From: Vibrio tasmaniensis 1F-187
GTDB lineage: Bacteria; Pseudomonadota; Gammaproteobacteria; Enterobacterales; Vibrionaceae
Reading direction: 5' to 3'
Length of the DNA stretch: 64,000 nucleotides
NCBI RefSeq assembly: GCF_000272405.2
Contig: NZ_AJZM02000410.1
Location: forward strand, 1 to 64,000
Shown: in pieces, positions 45,057 through 53,934 of the stretch
Numbering within the stretch: position 1 is the stretch's first letter
Layout of the letters: the number at the start of each line of letters is the position of its first letter
Notes under the pieces: model-generated
Database searches by the model: none
Told to the model about the DNA's origin: nothing
The model's input: the letters and a program-made list of their open reading frames with translations, nothing else
Position numbers and translations under genes: made by a program

Positions 45057-46073
45057 TTATAGATCGAACTTGACTTCGTCTAGTAGCTTGATTGCAGCTG
45101 CGTGGTGGTCAGCAATCTGGTCTAGAGAAATTGTATCAGCTTTGAATTCCCCCCAAGAAGCAACAAGCTCTGAAGGTTTAACATCAGCTTTAACTGGGTA
45201 TTCGTAGTTCACTTCTGCGTACATGCCTTGCGCCACGTCACCAGATAGGAATTCCATTAGCTTAACTGCGTTCTCTTTATTTGGAGAGAATTTAGCCATT
45301 GCCATACCAGAGATATTTACGTGAGTACCTGTTGTCTCTTGGTTAGGGAAGTTAAGGTAAACAGCGTCAGCCCAAGCTTTTTGCTCTTTATCGTTAACCA
45401 TCTTACCTAGGTAGTAGCTGTTACCAAGAGAAACGTCACATAGACCTTCTTTGATCGCTTTAACTTGTGCACGGTCATTACCTTGAGGCTTACGTGCTAG
45501 GTTTGCTTTTACGCCTTCTAGCCATTCTTTCGTTTCAGCTTCACCTTTGTGAGCAATCATCGAAGATACTAGAGAAACGTTGTATGGGTGCTTACCACTA
45601 CGTGTACAGATTTTACCTTTGAATTCTGGCTTAGCTAGATCAGCGTAAGTGAAATCTTCACCTAGACGACCAACACGGTCACGAGAAGAGTAAACGCTAC
45701 GTGTACGAGTTGTTAGAGCGAACCACTCGTTAGCTGTGTCTTGGTACTGAGCTGGGATATTCTTTTCTAGAACATCACTTTCTACAGCTTGAACTAAACC
45801 TTTTTCAGTTAGCTCAGATAGACGGCTGATATCAACAGTTAATACCACATCTGCTGGGCTGTATTCGCCCTCTTGAGCTAGCTTCTCTGCTAAACCTTTC
45901 TTAGCAAACTTAACATTCACCTCGATGCCTGTCTCTTTTGTGAACTCATCAAACATAGGTTCAACAAGGAAAGGTTGACGGTAAGAGTATACGTTTACTT
46001 CTTCAGCAGCGATTGCAGCCGTTGGTGCGATTGCGCTACATGCTAGAGCTGAAAGAGTTAGCAATTTTTTCAT
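45057..46073 (-). CDS. fbpA: FbpA, periplasmic ferric iron-binding protein
   Basis: A 338-residue periplasmic-binding protein with a 22-residue signal peptide ending AAIA. The mature N-terminus EEVNVYSYRQPFL and the paired tyrosines in SLGNSYYLGKM are typical Fe3+ ligands of the FbpA/FutA group. It delivers ferric iron to FbpBC. A strong promoter with a Fur box just downstream of the -10 precedes it, so iron repression is expected. Confidence 0.93.
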   Translation of the reverse strand: MKKLLTLSALACSAIAPTAAIAAEEVNVYSYRQPFLVEPMFDEFTKETGIEVNVKFAKKGLAEKLAQEGEYSPADVVLTVDISRLSELTEKGLVQAVESDVLEKNIPAQYQDTANEWFALTTRTRSVYSSRDRVGRLGEDFTYADLAKPEFKGKICTRSGKHPYNVSLVSSMIAHKGEAETKEWLEGVKANLARKPQGNDRAQVKAIKEGLCDVSLGNSYYLGKMVNDKEQKAWADAVYLNFPNQETTGTHVNISGMAMAKFSPNKENAVKLMEFLSGDVAQGMYAEVNYEYPVKADVKPSELVASWGEFKADTISLDQIADHHAAAIKLLDEVKFDL

Positions 46074-46091
46074 TGGTAAAGTCCTTTATAT

Positions 46092-46110
46092 CGAAATGAT
46101 AATCTATATC
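46092..46110 (-). promoter_or_regulatory. Fur box of fbpABC
   Basis: CGAAATGATAATCTATATC matches the 19-bp Fur consensus GATAATGATAATCATTATC at 14 positions, including the core AATGATAATC. It covers the expected transcription start just downstream of the -10 box, the usual place for Fur repression. Confidence 0.75.
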
Positions 46111-46119
46111 AGTTGCGTT

Positions 46120-46147
46120 ATTATATTTATTAAAATATTAATTTCAA
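46120..46147 (-). promoter_or_regulatory. Sigma70 promoter of fbpABC
   Basis: On the minus strand TTGAAA (46147-46142), a 16-bp AT-rich spacer and a perfect TATAAT (46125-46120). Transcription would begin near 46113, inside or beside the Fur box. Confidence 0.7.
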
Positions 46148-46158
46148 TGATAGAGCAC

Positions 46159-46186
46159 AAAAAAACCTGCTCATGAGAGCAGGTTT
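46159..46186 (-). terminator. amtB terminator
   Basis: Perfect 10-bp stem AAACCTGCTC/GAGCAGGTTT with a 4-nt loop and a run of seven T on the minus strand. It lies between the amtB stop and the fbpA promoter and isolates the two. Confidence 0.9.
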
Positions 46187-46237
46187 CAAGTGGGTAATAT
46201 GTAAATATTTGTAAATTATGGATTAATACATAATGTT

Positions 46238-47467
46238 CTATTTTACAGACACAAACTCTGGATAGGCGCCGACACCACAATCGTGCATGTCCATACCTTC
46301 AAGTTCTTCATCTTCAGTTACTCGGATACCGATTGTTGCTTTAAGCACTGCCCATACCGCTAGGCTAGCACCGAATACCCATGCAAAGATTACTGCTGCA
46401 CCCAATAGTTGAGCACCAAACGTTGCATCAGCATTGCTTAGTGGCACAGCCATTAGACCGAAGAAACCACACACACCGTGTACCGATATAGCACCTACTG
46501 GATCATCAATCTTAGCTTTGTCTAGAGCGATGATGCTGAATACAACCAATGCACCAGATACCGAACCAATCGCTACAGCAAATAAAGGTGATGGTGATAA
46601 AGGATCGGCAGTGATTGCTACTAGGCCAGCTAACGCGCCGTTAAGAATCATTGTTAGGTCAGCTTTACCCCAAGTCGTTTTACATACTAGTAGTGCTGCG
46701 ATAGCACCTGCTGCTGCTGCTGCGTTGGTGTTAAGGAAGATTTGGCCAACCGCTGTCGCGTTCTCAAAGTCAGAAACCATAAGTTGAGAACCACCGTTGA
46801 AACCGAACCAACCAAACCAAAGGATAAATGTACCTAGCGTTGCCAGTGGCATGTTTGAACCTGGAATCGGGTAGATCTCACCGTTCTTACCATATTTACC
46901 TTTACGAGCACCCAGCAGAAGAACACCCGCTAACGCTGCTGAAGCACCAGCCATATGTACGATACCTGAACCAGCAAAGTCACTGAAGCCGGCTTCTGAT
47001 AGGAAACCACCGCCCCAAGTCCAGTAACCTTCCATTGGGTAGATGAATGCTGTTAGCACGACAGAGAAGATAAGGAATGACCAAAGTTTCATTCGCTCAG
47101 CAACCGCGCCAGATACCACAGACATTGCTGTTGCAACGAAAACGACTTGGAAGAAGAAGTCTGATTCTAATGAGTGGTCTGCACCTTCACCTTGAGTACC
47201 AATCAGAGTACAAAATGACGGTAACCAGCCACCTTCGCCGTTATCGACATACATAATGTTGTAACCAACGACTAAGAAAGTCGTACAAGCAATCGCGTAC
47301 AAACAAATGTTCTTAGTTAAAATTTCTGTGGTGTTCTTTGAACGAACTAGACCAGCTTCAAGCATTGCGAAGCCTGCAGCCATCCACATGACCAACGCAC
47401 CTGAGATGAGGAAGAAAAAAGTGTCTAATGCGTAACGTAGTTCCGTTACTGTTGTTGTAAGTTCCAT
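46238..47467 (-). CDS. amtB: AmtB, ammonium transporter
   Basis: A 409-residue Amt/Rh channel with about 11 TM helices. The signature DFAGSGIVHMAGASAALAG holds the first pore histidine, and the HGVCGFFG segment holds the second. The C-terminal tail (VTEDEELEGMDMHDCGVGAYPEF) is the region that GlnK contacts when nitrogen is plentiful. It begins 27 bp after glnK on the same strand. Confidence 0.95.
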   Translation of the reverse strand: MELTTTVTELRYALDTFFFLISGALVMWMAAGFAMLEAGLVRSKNTTEILTKNICLYAIACTTFLVVGYNIMYVDNGEGGWLPSFCTLIGTQGEGADHSLESDFFFQVVFVATAMSVVSGAVAERMKLWSFLIFSVVLTAFIYPMEGYWTWGGGFLSEAGFSDFAGSGIVHMAGASAALAGVLLLGARKGKYGKNGEIYPIPGSNMPLATLGTFILWFGWFGFNGGSQLMVSDFENATAVGQIFLNTNAAAAAGAIAALLVCKTTWGKADLTMILNGALAGLVAITADPLSPSPLFAVAIGSVSGALVVFSIIALDKAKIDDPVGAISVHGVCGFFGLMAVPLSNADATFGAQLLGAAVIFAWVFGASLAVWAVLKATIGIRVTEDEELEGMDMHDCGVGAYPEFVSVK

Positions 47468-47494
47468 ATTAAAGTCTCCAGTCCTTGTAATTCT

Positions 47495-47842
<348 letters not shown>

Positions 47843-47880
47843 TTAAATTCTTCACTTAATCCGTTAATACTCTTATTACA

Positions 47881-47898
47881 ATCCAAGTAGCGTGCCAG
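47881..47898 (-). promoter_or_regulatory. Sigma54 promoter of glnK-amtB
   Basis: On the minus strand CTGGCACGCTACTTGGAT: TGGCAC at -24, five bases, then TTGG at -12, against consensus TGGCAC-N5-TTGC. One key base differs. It lies about 48 bp before the glnK ATG. NtrC control is expected from E. coli, but I see no clear NtrC box. Confidence 0.65.
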
Positions 47899-47952
47899 AA
47901 ATTTAAGTTGTTGATTTTAAATAAAATAGAAACAATACCGTTTTGGAAACGA

Positions 47953-47983
47953 AAAAGGCCGCACCAATGTGGTGCGGCCTTTT
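47953..47983. terminator. Strong terminator after yacL
   Basis: A perfect 13-bp stem AAAAGGCCGCACC/GGTGCGGCCTTTT with a 5-nt loop, T run on both strands. It ends yacL transcription ahead of the glnK promoter. Confidence 0.92.
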
Positions 47984-48059
47984 CACTATCTTAATGCGTT
48001 GCACTGTCGTTGCTCTAGTTTTGGGCAACGAAACTTTCACGATGCAAAATCATTAGCAA

Positions 48060-48428
48060 CTAGTAACCTAAAAAATCAATCCAACGTTCGATGAGCAACT
48101 CGAAATCGTCAATTCCGCAGCTTGCTTCGCTTTCACAATTATAGAAATCGAACTCACTGCCCTCTTCCATCTCTTGTTCGTGCCCTAGCACATTTTCTTG
48201 AATCGTTACGTCGTCTTCATTGATCGCTAGGCTGATCTCTTTGCCTAGTAGCGTCACTTCATTGCTCAGATCTTGTCGAGATTGCTCAATCAACGCCATC
48301 ACATGATCCAGTTTCTGCTTATCTTTCCCGATCTCTTCTTGAAGCCAGCGGCCAACAATTTCATGACCCATGCTGCACTTTACATAGTACTCGCCCATTA
48401 AAGTGTTTCGTGTAAATTCAAATTCCAT
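48060..48428 (-). CDS. yacL: YacL family (UPF0231) protein
   Basis: A 122-residue cytoplasmic, acidic protein of unknown function. It starts MEFEFTRNTLMGEYYVKCSMGHE, as in E. coli YacL, and ends with an acidic stretch and ELLIERWIDFLGY. The ATG at 48428 has GGAG upstream; a GTG 5 codons earlier is less likely. It follows acnB on the same strand, the same pairing as in E. coli, but a terminator and an ERIC element separate the two here. Confidence 0.88.
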   Translation of the reverse strand: MEFEFTRNTLMGEYYVKCSMGHEIVGRWLQEEIGKDKQKLDHVMALIEQSRQDLSNEVTLLGKEISLAINEDDVTIQENVLGHEQEMEEGSEFDFYNCESEASCGIDDFELLIERWIDFLGY

Positions 48429-48530
48429 AAAGGCTCCGCGCACTAATGACAGATAGGGTAAAAAATGAGGCGAGAGTATATAGCGAAGTCATCAAGAGAT
48501 CGAGTCGCTCGTAAACTAACATTCAGACAT

Positions 48531-48557
48531 AAAAAAACGCCTACCGAAGTAGACGCT
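48531..48557 (-). terminator. acnB terminator (UUCG loop)
   Basis: On the minus strand a 9-bp stem with two G-T pairs closed by a TTCG tetraloop and followed by seven T. It lies downstream of the ERIC element and is the first good stop signal after acnB. Confidence 0.8.
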
Positions 48558-48572
48558 CTATCATTTGGGTTC

Positions 48573-48694
48573 CTCTAAATAGTTGGAGTTGCAGCTAGGC
48601 GACAAGTACGTTCATCCCTATGAGCATAGAAGCTCTATGTGATTAGGGTGAACGTACGCAGTCAACAACGCTGCAGCTACAAATATAACGAGGA
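48573..48694. repeat. ERIC-type repetitive element
   Basis: An imperfect palindrome of about 120 bp. Paired parts include GTTGCAGCTA with TGCAGCTAC, GTACGTTCATCCCTA with TAGGGTGAACGTAC, and CATAGA with TCTATG. Its right half matches the familiar ERIC consensus order (AAGTGACTGGGGTGAGCG, then a run ending in GACGGG) in diverged form. It begins 2 bp past the acnB stop, so it forms the acnB 3' untranslated region. Confidence 0.8.
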
Positions 48695-48695
48695 A

Positions 48696-51284
48696 CTAAG
48701 CTGGTTCTTGGAAGATAACCGTGTCTGCTTTTTCCGTGTACTGACCCATTTTATGGAAGTTCAGGTAACGGTATGTATCAGCAGCCGTTGCATTAATCTT
48801 CTCAGCGTACGCTAAGTACTCTTCTTTCGTTGGGATACGACCTAGAATCGCGCCAACAGCAGAAAGCTCAGCAGAAGCCAGATAAACGTTCGCGCCATTA
48901 CCTAAACGGTTCGGGAAGTTACGAGTAGACGTAGACATAACCGTCGAAGCATCAGCAACACGAGCTTGGTTACCCATACATAATGAACAACCCGGAGTTT
49001 CAATACGAACCCCAGCACGACCGAAGATGCCGTAGTAGCCTTCTTCTGTCAGTTGGTCTTTATCCATCTTAGTTGGCGGAGCAACCCATAGGCGAGTATT
49101 TAAAGAGCCATTAAACTCTTCTAGCATCTTACCTGCAGCACGGAAGTGACCGATGTTGGTCATACAAGAACCGATGAACACTTCTTGAATCTCAGTGCCT
49201 TGAACGTCAGAAAGAAGACGAGCATCATCTGGATCGTTTGGTGCACATAGGATTGGTTGATCGATGTCAGCAAGATCAATCTCGATAACGTGTGCGTATT
49301 CCGCATCTGAATCAGCAGATAGCAACTCAGGGTTCACTAACCACTCTTCCATTGCGGTAATACGACGCTCAATCGTACGAACATCACCGTAACCTTCAGC
49401 GATCATCCACTTAAGCATGACGATATTCGAGTTCAGGTACTCATCGATAGACTCTTGAGATAGCTTAACCGTACAACCTGCCGCAGAACGCTCAGCTGAT
49501 GCATCTGAAAGTTCAAATGCTTGCTCAACAGATAGGTGCTCAACACCTTCAATTTCTAGTACACGACCAGAGAACTCATTGATCTTTCCTGCTTTCTCTA
49601 CCGTTAGTAAACCTTGCTTGATACCGTAAAGCGGAATTGCATGTACTAGGTCACGTAGTGTGATACCCGGTTGCATTTCGCCTTTAAAGCGAACCAAGAT
49701 AGATTCAGGCATATCAAGAGGCATAACGCCTGTTGCCGCAGCAAATGCTACCAAACCAGAACCAGCAGGGAATGAAATACCTAGAGGGAAACGAGTATGC
49801 GAGTCACCACCTGTACCTACAGTATCAGGAAGAAGCATACGGTTTAACCATGAGTGGATAACACCATCACCCGGACGAAGTGAAACACCTGCACGGTTCA
49901 TGATGAAATCAGGCAGTGTATGGTGAGTGTTTACATCAACTGGTTTCGGGTATGCTGATGTGTGACAGAAAGACTGCATCACAAGATCCGCAGAGAAGCC
50001 AAGACAAGCCAGATCTTTCAGCTCATCACGCGTCATAGGACCGGTAGTATCTTGAGAACCTACCGTTGTCATTTTAGGTTCGCAGTACTGACCCGCACGC
50101 ACACCTTCAACGCCACACGCTTTACCTACCATCTTCTGAGCTAATGTGTAGCCTTTATCAGAAGCAGAAGGATCGATTGGTTTAGCAAACAGATCGGTTT
50201 CAGCTAGGCCTAGAGCATCACGAGCACGACCCGTTAGGCCACGACCAATGATCAGTGGAATACGGCCACCAGCACGCACTTCATCAAGAAGTACTTTGCT
50301 TAGCTCAAAGTTTGAAATCACAGAACCGTTCTTGTGAACAACACCTTCGTACGGGTAGATATCAATGACATCGCCCATGTTCATGTCTTGTACGTTCAGT
50401 TCAATGGGTAGTGCGCCTGAATCTTCCATTGTGTTGTAGAAGATTGGTGCAATTTTACCACCCAGACAAACACCGCCAGTACGCTTGTTTGGTACGAATG
50501 GGATATCTTCACCCATGAACCAAAGTACTGAGTTTGTTGCCGATTTACGTGAAGAACCTGTACCAACAACATCACCAACGTAAGCCAGTGGAATGCCGTC
50601 TTTTTGCATTTCTTCAATTTGATTGATTGGACCAACGCTACCCTGTTCATCAGGAGTAATGCCATCACGTTCCATCTTCAGCATCGCTTTCGCGTGCACT
50701 GGGATATCAGGACGTGACCATGCATCAGGCGCTGGTGATAAGTCATCAGTGTTAGTTTCACCGGTAACTTTAAATACTTTAACGGTGATCTTTTCCGCTA
50801 CTTTGTTTTTCGCTGTAAACCATTCAGCATCAGCCCAAGATTGAAGTACTTGTTGTGCTGAAGCATTACCTGCTTTCGCTTTATCTTCTACATCGTAAAA
50901 CGCATCGAACATCAGTAGAGTATGAGACAGGGCTTTAACTGCGATTGGAGCAAGCTCAGCATCGTCTAACAGAGACACTAGAGACTCGATGTTGTAACCA
51001 CCTTGCATAGTACCAAGCAGTTGTGCAGCTTTTGCTTTGCTTACTAGTGGAGAAGCTACTTCACCTTTAGTGATAGCCGTAAGGAAGCCAGCTTTTACAT
51101 AAGCAGCTTCATCTACACCCGGTGGAATGCGATTTTCTAGTAGGTCAAGAATGATTTCTTCTTCACCTTGAGGTGGATTCTTTAGAAGTTCAACTAGGCC
51201 AGCGACTTGCTCAGCATCTAGTGGTCTTGGGACAACTCCCTCGGCAGCACGTTCTTCGACGTGTTTACGGTAGGCTTCAAGCAC
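48696..51284 (-). CDS. acnB: AcnB, aconitate hydratase B
   Basis: An 862-residue TCA-cycle Fe-S enzyme that interconverts citrate and isocitrate; AcnB also binds RNA when iron is lacking. The N-terminal HEAT-like domain and swivel domain come first, as is characteristic of AcnB. The cluster cysteines are in SCMTNIGHF and CSLCMGNQ. The start chosen is GTG at 51284 with GAGAGG 9 nt upstream, matching the E. coli N-terminus LEEYRKHV; an upstream GTG would add 9 residues. An ERIC element follows immediately. Confidence 0.94.
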   Translation of the reverse strand: MLEAYRKHVEERAAEGVVPRPLDAEQVAGLVELLKNPPQGEEEIILDLLENRIPPGVDEAAYVKAGFLTAITKGEVASPLVSKAKAAQLLGTMQGGYNIESLVSLLDDAELAPIAVKALSHTLLMFDAFYDVEDKAKAGNASAQQVLQSWADAEWFTAKNKVAEKITVKVFKVTGETNTDDLSPAPDAWSRPDIPVHAKAMLKMERDGITPDEQGSVGPINQIEEMQKDGIPLAYVGDVVGTGSSRKSATNSVLWFMGEDIPFVPNKRTGGVCLGGKIAPIFYNTMEDSGALPIELNVQDMNMGDVIDIYPYEGVVHKNGSVISNFELSKVLLDEVRAGGRIPLIIGRGLTGRARDALGLAETDLFAKPIDPSASDKGYTLAQKMVGKACGVEGVRAGQYCEPKMTTVGSQDTTGPMTRDELKDLACLGFSADLVMQSFCHTSAYPKPVDVNTHHTLPDFIMNRAGVSLRPGDGVIHSWLNRMLLPDTVGTGGDSHTRFPLGISFPAGSGLVAFAAATGVMPLDMPESILVRFKGEMQPGITLRDLVHAIPLYGIKQGLLTVEKAGKINEFSGRVLEIEGVEHLSVEQAFELSDASAERSAAGCTVKLSQESIDEYLNSNIVMLKWMIAEGYGDVRTIERRITAMEEWLVNPELLSADSDAEYAHVIEIDLADIDQPILCAPNDPDDARLLSDVQGTEIQEVFIGSCMTNIGHFRAAGKMLEEFNGSLNTRLWVAPPTKMDKDQLTEEGYYGIFGRAGVRIETPGCSLCMGNQARVADASTVMSTSTRNFPNRLGNGANVYLASAELSAVGAILGRIPTKEEYLAYAEKINATAADTYRYLNFHKMGQYTEKADTVIFQEPA

Positions 51285-51354
51285 GACTTTTTTCCTCTCA
51301 TTGCGGTTCACTTCTTACCTTCATAATTATTAGTAAAATAAAGAAGCGAACATC

Positions 51355-51444
51355 CTTGGAAACTTGGCTCTCCATTGCCATTTTTGTCATTCAATTTGTA
51401 TTGATGAGCGGCATCATAGAGGCCAAACTGTGGGCGGTAGAATA
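51355..51444 (+). CDS. Possible 29-residue single-TM microprotein
   Basis: A short plus-strand frame with TTG start at 51355: (M)ETWLSIAIFVIQFVLMSG then IIEAKLWAVE and TAG at 51443-51445. One clean TM helix is bounded by a polar N-terminus and a charged tail, like many known membrane microproteins. The ribosome site is weak, and it lies antisense to the acnB leader. ATT at 51328 is another possible start. Confidence 0.22.
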
Positions 51445-51447
51445 GCA

Positions 51448-51463
51448 AATTTAACGTTAAATT
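51448..51463. promoter_or_regulatory. Perfect 16-bp palindrome upstream of acnB
   Basis: AATTTAACGTTAAATT reads the same on both strands. It lies in the 272-bp gap between acnB and the patatin gene, about 165 bp upstream of the acnB start. It could be an operator for a dimeric regulator of acnB; the protein is unknown. Confidence 0.4.
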
Positions 51464-51556
51464 AAAATCTTATCATTTTGACCAACATAGCAAGTTAAGA
51501 CGAAAGTCCCACTATTTTTGCCTATTTACGCAGTTAAACGGTGACTCTACGCATGA

Positions 51557-53896
51557 TTATTTGTAGGAAGTACCGACAATCAGGTACACCGAATCAAAGT
51601 TATCTTCGGTTCGACCATAAGCTAATATGATCGGCCCGATGGGTGAGTCGACACCCGCAAAAACAGAGCCTGCAGTATACATTGGAGCTTCATCCAGTTT
51701 TAAGTCATTGTTCGACCAAACACCACCATGTTCAATAGAGGCGCCCACGTAGAACGGTGATTCAAAGAGGCCGAAGTCATTTTCAAACCACTTATAACGG
51801 TAGATCAAACTGGTGTAAGCTAAGTTCTGACCGATCAAACTATTTCTTGGAATACCGGATAGATTAAGGAACCCTCCTAGCTCTTTCGGATCAATCGGAA
51901 AGACTGAGTTTTTACTTTCTACGATGCCGTAATCAACCTTTGCGACTAAAGTGTGCTTTTCAATGCTTTGTGCTGCCATAAAATTGGCCGAAAGTTCAAA
52001 GACTGTATCACTCTCAGAAGAGAAATCTGAACCACCATTAGAGCTCTCATTCTCAAAATCGTCATGAGAGATAAGGTACTCTAAATCGACAAAATAACCT
52101 TCGGTAGGAAGACTGAAGTTATCCAAAGTATCCAATCTATAACTGGCAAAGGCACCAATACGTTTATAGCCACCACTTCCTAGTGAAGGTAATGATGCCA
52201 CCTCAATACTGCCATCGGTATAACGTGCACCAAATTTCAGCTCTTGCCACAATGTCGGTTGATAGCCCAATGCAAATTCACTCAGATACTCTTGATAAGA
52301 CATTGGTAAGTAGTCTTTGGTTGCATCCAGTGTAGGTTCTCCAATCTCGCCGATTCCTGCTGGCAGGTTTCGATTCTGGTTGCTGTAAGCAATAGACACA
52401 GATGTGAACAACTTTTGACTCGAAAAGAATGGTGAGAAGAGTTCCGCCTCAATGCGTTTGTCCGTTCCCATCTCGATATTAGTTCTTAGCTCTGCACCAT
52501 GCTTATTAATATCGGTAAAGTTGGCAGAGACACCGAGCGAGTACTGGCTGGTTGTAGAGAAATCATCTTCAAGAAAGAATCGAAAATTGAGGTAGTTTGG
52601 ACCCCAAAATTTTTCGTTCACATCGACCAGCAGTTGATCCTCACCATCAACATTTTCAAATTCATAAGTAACCAACTCGAACCGATCTAAGGCATAAAGA
52701 TCTTTCACTTTAGATTCGATTTCACTGGTTTTAATAACCTGACCAGAATCGAGGTTTAAACGATTTTCGATCAACTTATCTGAATAGTGGGTGTTGTTGT
52801 TAATAACAACTCTATCAACGACAGTCTGGTCACCATGTTTTAGCTGCTTTCGAGCTTGCTGTTTCTGATCGATATACTTTTGATAGTCTGCGTTAGAGAG
52901 CGCCAACTTAGAAAGCTGATCCGTATACTGCCTTGTTGCTTCGTATCCAGCATGATAAGCCGTCGGCATTTTATCGAACTCGGTGGTCTCCATTTGCCCA
53001 ACATCAGGACGTAGGAAAAAATCATCGTCTGTTAACGTCGCGGCTTGCTCTTGAGTGCTGCGTTGAACAAGGTAATTAGAGAGTTGGTCTGCTGCGGCTA
53101 AAAAGTTAGTGAAGTCTTCTTTGCTTTTGTAGTTAGTACTGATATCAATCGCAATAACTATGTCAGCCCCCATCGCTCTAGCAACATCAACAGGCATGTT
53201 ATTGGTGACACCACCATCGACCAACATTCGCCCATCAACTTCATAAGGAGGAAGTGCTCCAGGTACTGACATACTCGCCATCATCGCATCAACAAGGTGA
53301 CCATGATCGATGACGACTTCTTCAAGGTCGATAATATCGGTTGCGACAGAGCGATATGGAATAGCGAGGCTGTCGAAAGAATCGAGGGGAGATAAATTAC
53401 CAGTGGTCTCGCGCAGAATACGCAACATATTCTGACCTTGAACCACACCTTTTCTGGCTTTGATTTCGCCCCAACCTAAACCGAGATCGGTATTCAGTTG
53501 ATAACGGTCTTCATATTCTTTGTCTCGCACACGGCGATCACTACGGTTAACGCGATCGCGATAACCACGATTCCAATCAACCGTATAAATAAAGCTCTCG
53601 ATCTCATCAGCGCTCATCCCTGTCGCATAAAGACCACCAACGTATGCGCCCATGCTGGTACCGGTAATGTAATCAACCGGAATTTGCATCTCTTCTAGGG
53701 CTTTAAGCACACCGATGTGAGCCGCACCTTTTGCCCCACCACCAGCAAGAACGACAGCAACGGTTGGCCTTTTATGAGCTTGTTTAAGTTCAACATGTTC
53801 TGATGAATCAACCTGTGCTGCAGTAGCGGCAAACAGTTGAAAACTGATCACAGTACCGACAATACCCAAGCTACTCACTAACCAACGATAAATCAT
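51557..53896 (-). CDS. Patatin-like phospholipase with outer-membrane barrel (type Vd autotransporter)
   Basis: A 779-residue PlpD-like protein. A signal peptide (about 1-27) is followed by a patatin domain with GGGAKGAAHIG (oxyanion loop), nucleophile Ser81 in GTSMG, and catalytic Asp227 in DGG. A POTRA-like domain follows (about 360-430, VVINNNTHYSD), then a C-terminal beta-barrel of the Omp85/surface-antigen type ending SVYLIVGTSYK. This architecture defines type Vd secretion: the barrel holds or exports the lipase. It lies between acnB and mrcB on the same strand. Confidence 0.9.
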   Translation of the reverse strand: MIYRWLVSSLGIVGTVISFQLFAATAAQVDSSEHVELKQAHKRPTVAVVLAGGGAKGAAHIGVLKALEEMQIPVDYITGTSMGAYVGGLYATGMSADEIESFIYTVDWNRGYRDRVNRSDRRVRDKEYEDRYQLNTDLGLGWGEIKARKGVVQGQNMLRILRETTGNLSPLDSFDSLAIPYRSVATDIIDLEEVVIDHGHLVDAMMASMSVPGALPPYEVDGRMLVDGGVTNNMPVDVARAMGADIVIAIDISTNYKSKEDFTNFLAAADQLSNYLVQRSTQEQAATLTDDDFFLRPDVGQMETTEFDKMPTAYHAGYEATRQYTDQLSKLALSNADYQKYIDQKQQARKQLKHGDQTVVDRVVINNNTHYSDKLIENRLNLDSGQVIKTSEIESKVKDLYALDRFELVTYEFENVDGEDQLLVDVNEKFWGPNYLNFRFFLEDDFSTTSQYSLGVSANFTDINKHGAELRTNIEMGTDKRIEAELFSPFFSSQKLFTSVSIAYSNQNRNLPAGIGEIGEPTLDATKDYLPMSYQEYLSEFALGYQPTLWQELKFGARYTDGSIEVASLPSLGSGGYKRIGAFASYRLDTLDNFSLPTEGYFVDLEYLISHDDFENESSNGGSDFSSESDTVFELSANFMAAQSIEKHTLVAKVDYGIVESKNSVFPIDPKELGGFLNLSGIPRNSLIGQNLAYTSLIYRYKWFENDFGLFESPFYVGASIEHGGVWSNNDLKLDEAPMYTAGSVFAGVDSPIGPIILAYGRTEDNFDSVYLIVGTSYK

Positions 53897-53934
53897 TATC
53901 TAAACTATCCTTGTCATTCTTTTCTGTTATGACT

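Noticed and set aside
48573-48694. Integron attC site (Vibrio repeat)
   Set aside because: It lacks the RYYYAAC/GTTRRRY ends and the neighbouring cassette ORFs; pairing and motif order fit ERIC instead.
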